From contig JACDTU010000012.1 of NCBI GenBank assembly GCA_022376465.1, positions 930,001 to 994,000 of the forward strand: DNA of 64,000 bases, in the 5' to 3' direction. Below, piece by piece: positions 51,028-62,228 of this stretch (positions within the stretch are counted from its first letter, which is position 1; each line of letters opens with the position of its first letter). Both the position numbers and the translations under genes were made by a program. The notes beneath the pieces were generated by a model that was not told where the DNA came from, searched no databases, and saw only the letters and a list, made by a program, of their open reading frames with translations. This DNA is from Cubamyces lactineus (Eukaryota > Basidiomycota > Agaricomycetes > Polyporales > Polyporaceae).

Positions 51028-52611
51028 TCACATAGCCACGGTCGTGTAGTTGGAGTAGCCTCCGTCGTATCTTGAAGCACCGTTTGAGGAACCCGACGGC
51101 TTCTGCTCGTAGCTGGAGAGCGCGAGAGGGCCGTCATCCGCGAACCAGTCCACCTCAGTAAACCATTTCTCTGCATTCCCTGCGTCGTGTTGAGCGTTTG
51201 GTCCTTGGGGTGGCCGCTGCTTGCTTGTGGTTCCATGCGTGCCGGAGTATGCATGCACACTGAAGCCGGGAGAAGTAAGCCTGGGCGAGACGTACGGGGA
51301 CGCATAGACAGCTCCATGTTGCTGGCCAACGTCCGGAGAGACATTCATGTGCGCCAGGTTATCGCCGTTGCTGATAGCACGACCAGAGCCAGTTCCTGCA
51401 TGCCCGGACAAGAGTACGGCATCCAGCGAAGGATGCACACCCAATTTGCTAGTCGAACCGATGCTAGACGCGGTACCGCTCCGCGCGAAGGAAGCACCAG
51501 TGCGAGTCAGAGAACCGAGCGTGCCAAGGGATCCCAGTGAAACCTGCGGAGGGGGCGTACAAGGAGGGATAATAGTCGCGCCTGCATCGTCCGAAAGCGA
51601 CAAGGCAGGCGAGCCGAGCGCGCTCCCAAAGGACTGAGGTGTGAAGAACGCTAGCGAGGGTACCATCGGAGAAGGACAGCCAAGAGTGCCGGTGCTCGTT
51701 GCAGTGATGATACCCATGCCGACGCCGCGCGGATAGGTGAGCGTGGATCCAAAGTGGCCACCAGCAGTAGAGGTAGCCCAGGTGTCCCACTCACGAGGTG
51801 CCAAGTCGGCCCTGGGAGACGGGTGCGTGCGGATAGCATCCTCGCGATGCGCATTCTCGTCATTATGAACATGACGAGAGCGGGAGCCATTCGGCGGAGT
51901 TCCCTGAGCAGGAGAGTATGGTCCCCTGTGGGGGCCCGCTGTAACCACAGGACTGCCACGAGAGGAAGGCGACACACGCGGGAACCGAGAACTCGCGTAG
52001 GTGTAGCGCACCGCCGAGTGAGGGCTTCCAGCAGGAGTCCGCAAAGTAGAGCCATGACGAGACAGAGGAGTACCAGAACCCGTACCAGGAGTAGCCGCAA
52101 GAGATCCAGCATATGGAGAGGCCGACGCCGCACAATTGAGGACAAGGCAATCCGGGCAGCCACACGGGAGTCGTTGGTCAGAGGCCCGGATGCACGCCGA
52201 CCGAGTGCGCGGGAGCGTCTCCGTGCTAGAGTAGGCCGTCGAAGACGTCCGCTGGGCAGTCAACAGAGGCATCGGATGAGCGACAGACTGACCCCTCGCC
52301 GTAGCAGCAGTCCGCATCTTCGCGGGCGACTGCATGCGGCTGTGGGCGGCCATCCGGGAGAGCGTCTCCTCGTGGATGCGCGCGTCGATCTGGGCATCCA
52401 GCGTACGCTTCTGGCGCCGTTTCTTGCAGCGTATGATGAGCGCAAAGCCTCCAATAATCACGAGGCCAAGAAGGACGCCGCCAGCTGAGATCGCATAGTT
52501 GACGATGTTGGGATGCGTCTTGGAGAGCTGCGTCGCGGGAGCGGTAGGGTTGACGTGCGGAAGGTGTCCGACGGACTGCGTTGGCGTTGGCGGGCCCGCT
52601 ACGAACGACAT
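51028..52611 (-). CDS. Single-pass membrane protein with a Ser-rich tail, function unknown
   Basis: An intronless frame of 527 residues that I do not recognise. Residues 1-36 are Pro/Thr-rich. Residues about 38-60 form one strong transmembrane segment (IVNYAISAGGVLLGLVIIGG and on), followed by RCKKRRQKR. By the positive-inside rule this places the long C-terminal tail in the cytosol. There is no clear signal peptide before the segment, so it is probably a type III or signal-anchor protein. The tail has a CGCPDCLVLNC Cys cluster (residues about 150-165) and long Ser/Gly/Thr/Pro-rich low-complexity stretches, and ends YTTVAM. This layout recalls fungal wall-sensor or SKG6-type proteins, but no domain supports that. 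Confidence 0.78.
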   Translation of the reverse strand: MSFVAGPPTPTQSVGHLPHVNPTAPATQLSKTHPNIVNYAISAGGVLLGLVIIGGFALIIRCKKRRQKRTLDAQIDARIHEETLSRMAAHSRMQSPAKMRTAATARGQSVAHPMPLLTAQRTSSTAYSSTETLPRTRSACIRASDQRLPCGCPDCLVLNCAASASPYAGSLAATPGTGSGTPLSRHGSTLRTPAGSPHSAVRYTYASSRFPRVSPSSRGSPVVTAGPHRGPYSPAQGTPPNGSRSRHVHNDENAHREDAIRTHPSPRADLAPREWDTWATSTAGGHFGSTLTYPRGVGMGIITATSTGTLGCPSPMVPSLAFFTPQSFGSALGSPALSLSDDAGATIIPPCTPPPQVSLGSLGTLGSLTRTGASFARSGTASSIGSTSKLGVHPSLDAVLLSGHAGTGSGRAISNGDNLAHMNVSPDVGQQHGAVYASPYVSPRLTSPGFSVHAYSGTHGTTSKQRPPQGPNAQHDAGNAEKWFTEVDWFADDGPLALSSYEQKPSGSSNGASRYDGGYSNYTTVAM

Positions 52612-52887
52612 CTTCGGCTACAATCGCAGCAGCGCGCGCAGTGCAGTAGATGGCGGTCAGTCGGCGGCACTGTCTTCTGCGTATCTAGGCTTCACAGGCA
52701 GAACGTCGTGGTGGAGGCGGACAGAGGCTGCCAACCACGGGCGCCTGTTATGCGCGACGCAGCGGGGGTACACATCGACTCGGCAGCTCCCGCCACTCCC
52801 TCAGCAGTACCAACACCTAGGTCCCACAACGCATGGCGATTCACACGGATTAATGTTTGTGATACAAAGAAACCAACCAGAGCATCC
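52612..52887. other. Intergenic gap between the membrane protein and pseudokinase genes
   Basis: 276 bp, the shortest same-strand spacer among the genes here. It contains the membrane-protein promoter; no motif stands out. Confidence 0.5.
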
Positions 52888-55750
52888 TCAGACATCCTGG
52901 TACAGACCCAACCGCGGCGTAGACGGAGACACTAACCGCAACGTACTATCCGCACCCGCAAACGATGCGTCCACCGCCGGCACCGATCGCGAGCCAGCCC
53001 GCGTCACCATCTCGTCCCAGCCCGACCCTTCCCGTTCGCCACCGCTCACAGGGTGGTCGACAGGCGAGCTGCCCTCCGCCACCCAGTCGTTCCCATAGAT
53101 CTCGCGCATGACCTCGTCCATTGGGTCGGCCTCTTGAGCAGCCGCGCCTTCACGCGTCGTGTCGACCCATTCCTTCGCGGGTTTGCGCTTCCCGCCTAAA
53201 CGCGGAAGTCGACCAGTAAAGATCCCCTGACACGTCCTAGGCGTGAGGCTCGCCAAAGTCAAGACCGACCGACGCACATCCGCCCGCCGCGTATATCCGA
53301 TGCCGTTCCCAATCTGTTGAACCCCTTTTGGCAGCTCAAGTTGCGGCACAGGTGCAGTAAGCGGCGGCGTCTCGGGTCGTCCACGTAGTCGCAGCCTGTT
53401 TGTCCAGCTCGAAGACCCCAGAGACAGAGAGTCCTCAGTGTTGCCCATAGAAAGCCCCAAGAAGGATCTAGCGTGGCGCAAGCGCACAGGAGACACAGCA
53501 AGTTCCCTAGCAGAAGACTCGGCACCAGCAGCGCGATTCATAGACATTACAGACGCAGAGCTCTCCAAGTCGAAGTTGAGACTCGAGTATCGTCGAAGGT
53601 TACCGATTCTAGCAGTGGCACCAGAGACACCGTCTGGCAGCGCGCCGAATTCCCCAGATACAGCACCCAGTCTCTCCGGGGACGTGCTAGCAGAGCGTGG
53701 AATGTCGATTATCGTAGGGGACTGAGGGACACCCAGAGCTTTTACATTCGCATCGCCAGGACCATGATCGACGCGGAGAGCCTGCAAGCGACCACGTACA
53801 CTAGAGAGATCGGAAGAATCAACACAGTCAGTAGAAGCAGCGTGAACAGTTTGCGCAAGAGGAGGTGAAGGGCTGTCAATGGTAAGAGTACGCTGATGGT
53901 CAAAAGCGAATGAAGCTCCTCTGTGCTGACCAGGTGCAAGGAGTGGCGATGCATCTGGATGGACTTCGTCTGCGGTGACGACATCGTGGATATACAAATC
54001 GTCTACCGCTTCATGTTGTTGCTGAGCGAAAGGAGCTGTCATGATGTCAGCACAACCACAATGGATGTAAAGCCACCATATATCGTGTCACCTTCAATCC
54101 GTTTGGTGTCAACGCTGGCCCAGTCTCTGCAATATCCATTGTCTTAGGCCTGGAAACGGGCGCGAATGGTGTGCTCAAACCACTTACATTGAGCAGAAGT
54201 ATTCATGCATCTTGACCCCTACGCCATCGATTCGTAGAGCAGGGTTCCGCTGCAGACACTGATAGATTACAAATGAATCAGCTGTATGCTGATACTCTGT
54301 GTCAGAGAAGACTTTACCCGCGAAACCAACTGCAAGGAAAGTTGGCTCATGCCCACTTGGTCCTCTGGCAATGGCGCGTGCAGGACTTTGCTGCGTACAA
54401 TGGATGCGTTCCCCCGGTCGCTATCATGCACGAACGGATGCTGCGTTCGCAATCGCATTATGATTGAGCACCGTCGAAATGCATCCTAGCAGAACAGCAG
54501 AACGCCACTCACCATCCCAGTCATCACCCAAAACATCAGCAACCCAAAGCTCCACCAATCCACTGCATAGTCGTACTCCCACCCCAGGATCAGCTCCGGA
54601 GCCTGATACTCCTGGGATCGCGCAGAACTAGACCACGGCGGTCCAGATCCACCAGTGACGAGATCCCGTTCGGCATCGTCGTATAAGAACACGGCCTCGT
54701 CAAAGTCGGAAATAAACACATGTCCGTCCTCGGCTACGAGCACGCTCTCCGGCTTCAAGTTGGCGTGTACAATTCCATGCGCGTGCAAGCTCGAAATACC
54801 TTCCGCCTGAATGGCGGTCGGTCAGCTGCTCAATACATGGTAGACATGATGGGCGGCGAGTAGCCCACTCACCAGCTCTGCCGCGCATAGAACTGCTTCG
54901 TGTGCGAACAACGGTCCTTGCGTTTCGACTGCGCTTCGTAGCGTTCGCCCGTCCGTCCGATCCTGCAAGGTACCGTGAGTAAGTCACTGCTTGCCGAACA
55001 GTGCGTGGCTGATTGTACTCACCATAACGAGATACATTGCCCGCTCATCCTCGAAGCTCCAATAGAGCTGAACGACGAACGGGACCTGGCACTCCTTCAA
55101 TACTTGCAAGATCTTCTGCTCGCGCCGGATCCGCGCGGCGAGCGCGTCCGCATTCCATCCAGACTTCCTGATTAACTTTACCGTGTGGACCTGCCCAACG
55201 TCCGCCTTCCGCGCAATGAGCCATTCGCCATGCTCATCCACGCACAGAGTCCGGATGTACTCAAAATCCGCGGCATCGATCGTCGTGTTGTCCTTAGGCT
55301 ACACGAGGGGAGCGTCAGTATATGCTGCGTTGTGAAAGAGGAGACGTATATGAGTTCGCACTTTGGGTGGGCTAGCATGGGAGTGATATCCTTCCGATGC
55401 TTCAATGATGACACTAAGCGTCTTGCGTTTCTTTTTGACCACCATGACCTCCTGGAAAATCTCGTCGCTGAGAACGAGAGAGCATGCATAGCGAATCTCG
55501 AGCCACGCACCTCTACTTCATCATCCAGCCACCCAGAGTCCACTGCCCTGATGTCCCCCACTTGCTATGAAGTTCCAAGACATCAGTTCCCACCACACTT
55601 GTACCCAACGCTTACGGGAAGACTCACGTCCACCTCAAAGCTGGGATCAGGTACTATAGACCCGTCTGTCCGGTTCGGGCACGTCGTCGACCCCGAGCCC
55701 GACTGCGATATCGACGTAACGACCTCGTCAATACTCTCCATCCTATGCAT
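52888..55750 (-). CDS. AGC-fold protein kinase homologue, probably catalytically dead
   Basis: Exons run from about 55750 to the stop at 52888-52890. The N-lobe (55240-54990) keeps a VAIK-like Lys in VHTVKLIRKSG but has no Gly-rich loop where CVDEHGEWLIARKADVG stands. The catalytic loop is GIVHANLKPESVLV, with HAN in place of HRD. The metal-binding DFG is DFD (FISDFDEAVF). The APE region (YQAPELILGWEYDYAVDWWS) and the AGC-like MTGMHPF, DWASV and APF tail elements are kept. A disordered Ser/Pro-rich C-terminal extension of about 380 residues follows (54030-52888). The pattern indicates a pseudokinase or a regulatory kinase homologue. The first two exon boundaries (55300-55750) are unresolved, and the start is chosen at the upstream in-frame ATG. 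Confidence 0.78.
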
Positions 55751-56459
55751 GGAAACCTACGTATTCATGGATGAGTACTTGTCACAATCAATGATGACGT
55801 CTGAGTATGTGTACCTTAGTAGGCAAAGTCCGTACGCGCATCGACGCCTCTGACTCGCCGCCCGCGTCATGCGGCGTGTTCCTCGACGCAAATGGTGCTG
55901 GTTGTGATATGTGCGATATCTGTGTCATAGTAATCGTAGAGAATAAGCCAGGGAATGTGAAGCGGCCGAAGAATAAAGATGCACCTTGCCCGAGGTCTCA
56001 CAAATCCCTCGCTCTCCTACGTTCTCCGGCCGCTGTGACATGTCTGCCATCTGAGTCTCGGTAGTGTGTGGCTATATTCACTTAAGCCGCCAGAGTTATC
56101 CTTGACTGAGACGAAGTCTGAGTAAGTCTGAGTACCCTGTGGACGTGGTCAGGGTTATGAACCAACCTCAGCCAACCGCTCGTTCCCGATTTAACATCAA
56201 GTATGTCACCAGATGTCACCGCTTTCCTTGCCGCGATCTACAATCGAATCTCGATCATAGCACTTCGCTCAGGCAATCACATCGCTGCCGTTACATCCAC
56301 AAAAGAAGATGGATCCACAATCCATTCGTTCGTACAAGGCATCTAGTTCTACAGGGAACCACAGGGAGCAGAGGTTACTATACAATCCGATTTCATGCTC
56401 TTGATAGTCGAGGCTCAAGCAATGGCCTCATGAGTCGTTCAGCAACTTCAGCAAGACGC
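55751..56459. other. Intergenic region between the F-box and pseudokinase genes
   Basis: About 700 bp holding the pseudokinase promoter and the F-box 3' UTR. No gene is seen. Confidence 0.45.
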
Positions 56460-57394
56460 CTAGAAATCGGCCCCGGCGTCGCCCCATCCTCCTCTATCTC
56501 TCATACCGCCCGTGCCGCCGAGCTTGCCTTTACCCCTAGCTTTCCTTCCGCCGAGCTCCTTGTACATCTCCCGCATCTCCACCTTCGAAGGCTTGGCAGT
56601 CGTCTCGGCTTCCTGTCTCCATTTTTCCTCCCGGATCTCGCGAGGAGTCTGCTGGCCCGAACGAGGAGATTCGTAGCCGGAGCGAGACATCGTCGGAGGC
56701 GCTCGATTTAGGACGCCCTGCAGGTAGATAATGCGCTGCGCAGAACAAGGATGTTAGTGGGGGAGGAGGCAGCGAAGTAACTGCACTGGGATGACTCACC
56801 CAGTTCTGCTTGGACTCGCGCTTGGTCCACTTGCCTGGAGGCAAGCTCTCGTCGTGGAAGTTCTCTTTCCGGTAGTGCTGGAACCAAACTGGAAGATGAT
56901 GTGTCAGCATTCCCAAACCCCTCCTTCTACAGATAGCACCCACCATAGTTCAACGTCTGGCTCTTGTTCCACCTCCTCGACACTCGCGAGCAGCGTGCAA
57001 GGTCGCGAATGGAAAGTTGTGAGAAGATCCGTTGCGAGATATCAGTGGGGAAGGCCCGCAAAGGGTCTGTCGAGCTCAACTTGTGAGCGGACACAGGGTG
57101 GAGAGGACTCGGTCTTCCGCCTCTCCGAGTCGGCGAGTGCGCACGGGAGCCCGGGCGAGAGCCCGGCCTAGATTGCGAAGGAGTACCAGGGAGAGACACC
57201 TGCATATTCGTCAGCGCGAGGAGAAGACTGGCTGCAAGGGCGCAACTCACGACGTTCACAAGCTCGTCGTCGTCCTCATCGCGATCGCCCTGAGGAGTAC
57301 TGCGACCGTTTGGGCCCCGGTCCGAGTGTGCGCCGAGCTGCTTGTCTAGCGATTCTAGCGTCTGAGTGCGCAGAACGTCTTGTAAGAGACTCAT
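56460..57394 (-). CDS. F-box protein, 254 residues
   Basis: Four exons (57251-57394, 56944-57199, 56800-56888, 56460-56735) sum to 765 nt. The F-box is clear: LRAFPTDISQRIFSQLSIRD, then LARCSRVSRRWNKSQTLNYV. F-box proteins link substrates to Skp1-cullin ubiquitin ligases. The N-terminus MSLLQDVLRTQTLESLDKQL is followed by an acidic run and a Ser/Arg/Pro-rich low-complexity stretch (SRPGSRPGSRAHSPTRRGGR). After the F-box comes LPPGKWTKRESKQNW and a charged, Gly-rich tail with no WD40 or LRR repeats, so the substrate-binding part is unknown. Confidence 0.85.
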
Positions 57395-59180
57395 GTTTGT
57401 CTAGTAGGGAGAGGAGGAGAGGGGATGATGGTGGTAGTGGTGAATGATAGAGCGATGGTCCGCGTCTCTTGAAGTCTCATGGCGAAAAGGGATCCAAGAA
57501 GTCCCTGCCACTCTAAGCCGGTGGCTGCGAACACGTGCATGACGTCACCTGGTCCCGCTCACTAATGGGCCTCGGAACGGAAGGCGTTCAAGATACGCCC
57601 AGGCGGTCCTCGACACTCCCGACGGTCAGACGGACTCGACCTCTCTCCATTCACCGCCACCCATATGACCCGTAGCACTTTCGATTGCAGAGCGAGCTCG
57701 CCAGCACTGTGCCTAGACTTTGGCATCCGATATCCTACTTCCAGGTCCCATGCTGAGGATTCCGAGTCGCGGCGATTAACGAGCGATTCGGTTGGAAATG
57801 CACTGGCAGAAAGCTGACCGATGGAAGTCGGTAATGCATACCCGAGGGAACCATTGTCTCGTCATGGCATGGAGCATCCTTCGACTGGTACTGTACTCTA
57901 TACGGCCAGAATATCGATGGGCTTGAAACTTAGAAGTAGGCCTGTGGTGGGTTAGGGTGGTCATAAGAATGCAGGAACCTCCGTAAAATTATGATGTGTG
58001 TACATGAGTGGCGAATATCAGATTGAGTCCAATGGTGATTCCGGTCGTAAAAATCAGGGTGAGGTCAGCAGGCTGGATGACGAGTTGGGCTTGCTCTTCT
58101 ATGTTATCGAACAGACAAGACTTCATCGTCAATCGGGACATCGGGCGAGGTGATCTTTGTGTACCAGAAGTCTCGTGCCGAAGATTTCATCGTGCAGCGG
58201 TCACAGAAGAGTCGAAAACGTTTCAGTACGAAGTGCAATGCTCTTTATCCTGCTGATCAAGGTGCGTTGTGGTGACGTTGACTATCCGCTACCCAGTGCT
58301 AAGGAGGAAGCAGACCACAAAACAAGAGAAACATACATGATAAAATCGAATGTTTAGAGCTTTGCAACAAACAAAAGTGCAGTGAGGACTCTGAGGAGAG
58401 CGAGGATACTGCGTATATCGGTGGAAACGGGTCGGACGCATCAATGCACGCATTATATCGACACACGACCATGCATTGCTACTTGTTCCGGTAGTCTGAG
58501 GGTCCTTCCGTCGGCCTTTTTCCAATGCTGGTGATTGTGAGGTATGCAGTGAACATACGGTAGCAGTTGACTGTAGTGGTGCTCCGCGGTCCTAAAGAAG
58601 CAGGAGGCATACCGTAAAGGGTAATCCCACGTGGGGAGTGCCTGATCTTGTGGCGGACGGGACGCAGTGGCTGGAGAGCGCAAAACGCAGGAGACAAGGA
58701 GCCAGCTTCAGGCAGCGTGAGCACCCAGCGCGGCAAGCAGAGCGACATCCTCTCCCGTATCCACAGCTGGCCCTTTCTTCTTGCCCTCCATCCTCATCAT
58801 CAATCGCACATACACCCCTCTCGTCTTCCCCTCGACCGGCCTCCCCGCCTGCCGTACTCACGCAGTACACATACACATACGCTCACGTCCCACAACGCCT
58901 CCGACGTCCAACGGCGTTGTCCCAGCGTACGTCCCCAGCGCTGCCGTCCGTCGTGCGCATCCAGCAACCCTTCCCACTCCTCTCATACCGGACACGCACA
59001 CACCGTCCATCGATCCACCAAGCTCGCCAGGCCCGCACCAACGTGACCGCCGTTCATCCGCCATATTGCACTCTGCACTAGGCACCCCCTGCGCATCACT
59101 TTGAACGTGCATTCATACCACCCCGTCTTCTCGTCTCATTCCGCCCCTTCAGGCTTCATTTACCTTGTCCGCGCATCATC
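57395..59180. other. Divergent intergenic region, F-box and SAP30-like promoters
   Basis: About 1.8 kb. The right part (58760-59180) is strongly C-rich on the plus strand and is the probable promoter and leader of the SAP30-like gene. The open frames there (for example 58638-59081) are low-complexity and unsupported. Confidence 0.5.
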
Positions 59181-60635
59181 ATGCCGAACACGTCCTCCGC
59201 ATCCCATTCCCACACCCACTCTCACTCTCACGCCCACCCCTCTGCAGCCCACGCCCCCGCCGCGTCCAGCATGGCTGCCCCCCACGCGCCCTCGACCCCC
59301 GTCGTCGCCCCCGCCGCCCCCGCACCCCGCGCCCGCGCCCAAAACGCCCGCAAACGCGCCGCACAGGCCGACGACGCGGCCTACCACGCCGCCGCGGGCA
59401 CCAAACGTGCCGCTGCCGACAGGGCGGACGGCGATCGCGAACGCACCAAGCGCAAACGCGTCGACGCGTCCGCTGCGGCGACAGGCGCGGGGGGTGCTCA
59501 GGGCGGCTCAGCGGGAGCTGCGAACGGAGGTGACAAGGATGAACGCGTGTCATTAGTGAGTGTTCTGTTCATTAGTCCCATTCTGCTTCATCGTGCCACT
59601 GTATGCTTGACGGAGGCCGATCATCTGCTCGTTGGAGGCGGACGTGGGACGTATCCTGTCGTGCTGAGCGGGGTGTATGCGCCATCTGTCGAGACGAACG
59701 CCTGTTGGACGAACCCGCGACGCGGGCTGTCTTGCATGGGGAGGATGATTTCGACAAGAGACAGGAGTGTTCAGGCGGATGTCATGCAAATCGCTCAGAA
59801 CGACTGCGTATATGGCAGGCGGCCGCCATTGGGCCCTTACATTGGACATTGAAGGTTCTATAGGGCCCCGGTCGCCTTGGTGCGGGTTCCTAGAGGGCCG
59901 CCAAGGAAGGGCTTCTCTTACTACGCGTCGCAGCGGAGACTACGCGCCTGCTGTCAGGTTCACGTCCATCCCGTCTCTTTGCTTTTCAATATCTGCCCTG
60001 GGATCAAGCAGGACGTGCAAAATGCAGGCTGAAAATAACCCGCGCGTGGCAGAAAAGTGATGCTAACTACTCGTCTTCCGTATGCATCGCAGATAGACTT
60101 TACGGCATTACCCACGGACGCGCTGCACCGGTATCTGGCCCACTTCGACTTGATACCGGATCTGGATCCGTCGCCGCTGAGCATCGAAGACCCTGGGCCA
60201 CCTTCTGCGCTGCTGAGACCAAAGAACACGCTTCCTCCGCATGGGCACGCGTTGCGACAAGGATCGACCGCGAGTCCCGGACCGACAGGCACCTCAGCGA
60301 ACCGGGCGCGTCGTGAGCCTGGGGGTAATAGACGGCGCAGCTCGCGTCTGGTGGAGGAGGAACGAGTGCCTGCCCCTCCACCGGTGTTTGGGGACGTTGC
60401 GGAGGTGGACGGGATGCTGGCCGCGATTGCCGAGCGGCACTTCCGGGAGCAGGAGGTGAAGGAGGTAGACACGCTCGCGGCGTTCATGTGCGCGGTGCAG
60501 GCAAAGGGTGAGTACGCTCGCTACAGCACGCTCCTGCACATCTGGGAGAGAGGTCCGAGTGAGCCTCTTTTGGGACGTCCATGAGCATCCGTGTGCTGAT
60601 GCCGATGACGTATGACAGCCCGGCTCGCGTCCTAG
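59181..60635 (+). CDS. SAP30-like protein, putative Sin3/HDAC complex subunit
   Basis: Three exons (59181-59555, 60093-60507, 60619-60635) sum to 807 nt, giving 268 residues. The N-terminus is His/Ser then Ala/Pro-rich low complexity (SHSHTHSHSHAHPSAAHAPA). A basic nuclear-signal-like stretch (RERTKRKRVDA) follows. The domain LIDFTALPTDALHRYLAHFD, followed by LIPDLDPSPLSIEDPG, resembles the SAP30 Sin3-binding motif. The C-terminus (GMLAAIAERHFREQEVKEVD) is helical and ends KARLAS. SAP30 stabilises the Sin3-Rpd3 deacetylase complex. The identification rests on this one domain. The first intron, 537 nt, is unusually long for this genome. Confidence 0.65.
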
Positions 60636-61242
60636 GCCTCTCCCAGCCAATCACCGTCCACGGTCTGCTCGGGGACCGTGCTCAGCTAGACGCCCGTTAC
60701 GGGAAGGAGAAGGAGTGCAAGACAACCACCACAAACAAGGTTTATGCGCACGCTCCCGTTCACACACGCAGATTAACAGCGGAGAGCGCATTCTGCCTCC
60801 CCATCTGCCAATTGCAACGCCAATGCCAGCCTCAATAATAAACTCCGAGGCCATGTCCCCTTGGCGACAGTCTGTACATGCTCCTCCTGGACCGCAAACT
60901 TCTGTCAGATGCCATCTCGCGCTCGACTCTCAGGCCCTCACCACCTCCCAGCATAATGCCCTCACTCCTGTCTTCCTCTTCGCCGTCGCCCCTCACCCAA
61001 CTATATATACCCCTCCATAGTTGCCGCTACTTCCTCATCCCCCTCATCCTCCTTCGTCTTCTATCTCCAGCAGCAGTGCTGCCTATCCCCGCTCCACAGT
61101 AAGTTTGTGTTCCGCAACCAATCAATCCCTCTTCACAGTCACTCATGCACTGTCCTCCGCAGCTTAACTATCCCAACCCGACCCGGTCTACCCGCACTTC
61201 ACGAAGCTTGCTTCGCGTCGACTCTCTACACCTACCACAGCC
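60636..61242. promoter_or_regulatory. Promoter and 5' leader of the secreted protein gene
   Basis: A TATATATA box lies at 61002-61009. Pyrimidine-rich sequence follows (61030-61080). A 5' UTR intron with GTAAGT donor at 61099 and CCTCCGCAG acceptor at 61162 is likely. The box-to-ATG distance is about 240 bp, about 175 after removal of the intron. Confidence 0.65.
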
Positions 61243-62228
61243 ATGAAGTTCACCAGCTCCCTCGCCGCCCTCTTCTTCCTCGTCCCCGCCTTCGTGCAGG
61301 CCACGCCTCTGGTCAGTCGCCCCCCCATTTCATACTATGGTCTCATAAGACTGCGATCATTGACACGGTTTACTGTGCCTATAGAACGCGGCCCGTGCCA
61401 ACAACCAGGGCACTTCCGCTGCGTCTGCTAGCTCGCAGAAGACCGGCTCCGCTAACAACAACCCGCAGACGTCCCTGAGTAAGTCGAACTCCCGTCGATC
61501 ATCTTCAACCGCAGCACAGTCGCTCATTCGTCCTCTGTAGCGCTCCTCCAGTCCGTCATCGCAACTGGCTTCGAGAACGACGGTCAGGACCAGCCGACCG
61601 CAGGCCAAGTGCCGTCGCTCACGTCCCCGAACAACTTCATCAACTTCTGCGCGACGGTCAACAAGCCGATCACGAACGGCCAGCAGATCAAGACAGGCTC
61701 GTGCAACCCCGCGCCGATGGGCGTGATCGCGGCGACGACGAACATGCCCTCGTCCAAGTTCGTCTTCCCGAAGAACGGCGTGACGGTCAAGGCGAACACG
61801 AACTTCACGATCCAGATGGCGATCTCCCACCTCGAGACGGGCCACTTCACGAACGCGAACGAGAACTTCTTCGCCGCGCCCCAGGTCGTGAACTCGGCGG
61901 GCGACATCCAGGGCCACTCGCACGTCGTCATCGAGAAGCTCTCCTCGGTCGACCAGACCACGCCGACGAACCCGAACGTGTTCGCGTTCTTCAAGGGCCT
62001 CAACGACCCCGCCCAGAACGGTGTGCTCTCTGTCGAGGTTGCCGGCGGCCTCCCCCAGGGTGCTTACCGTCTCGCGTCCATCAACACCGCGGCGAACCAC
62101 CAGCCCGCGCTCGTCGCCATCGCCCAGCACGGCTCCCTCGACGACATGGTCTACGTGAGTACCCTTTCTCACTATCCCTTCTCCACCTCTCTGACATCAC
62201 ACACACAATATAGTTCAACGTCAACTAA
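61243..62228 (+). CDS. Conserved fungal secreted protein (family often mislabelled 'ribosomal protein s17')
   Basis: Four exons (61243-61311, 61385-61478, 61541-62154, 62214-62228) sum to 792 nt, giving 263 residues. MKFTSSLAALFFLVPAFVQA is a signal peptide. A Ser/Ala/Asn-rich linker leads to a domain with TGFENDGQDQPTAGQVPSLT, the NFINFCATVNKPITNGQQIK segment, FVFPKNGVTVKANTNFTIQM, the strong SHLETGHFTNANENFFAAPQ and GDIQGHSHVVIEKL. These match a widespread basidiomycete extracellular family. As I recall, some databases call it ribosomal protein s17 in error, and no ribosomal feature is present. The function is unknown. Codons are almost all C- or G-ending, suggesting very high expression. 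A TATA box and a 5' UTR intron lie upstream. Confidence 0.85.

Noticed and set aside
58638..59081. Plus-strand open frames upstream of the SAP30-like gene
   Set aside because: C-rich low-complexity sequence that fits a promoter and leader.
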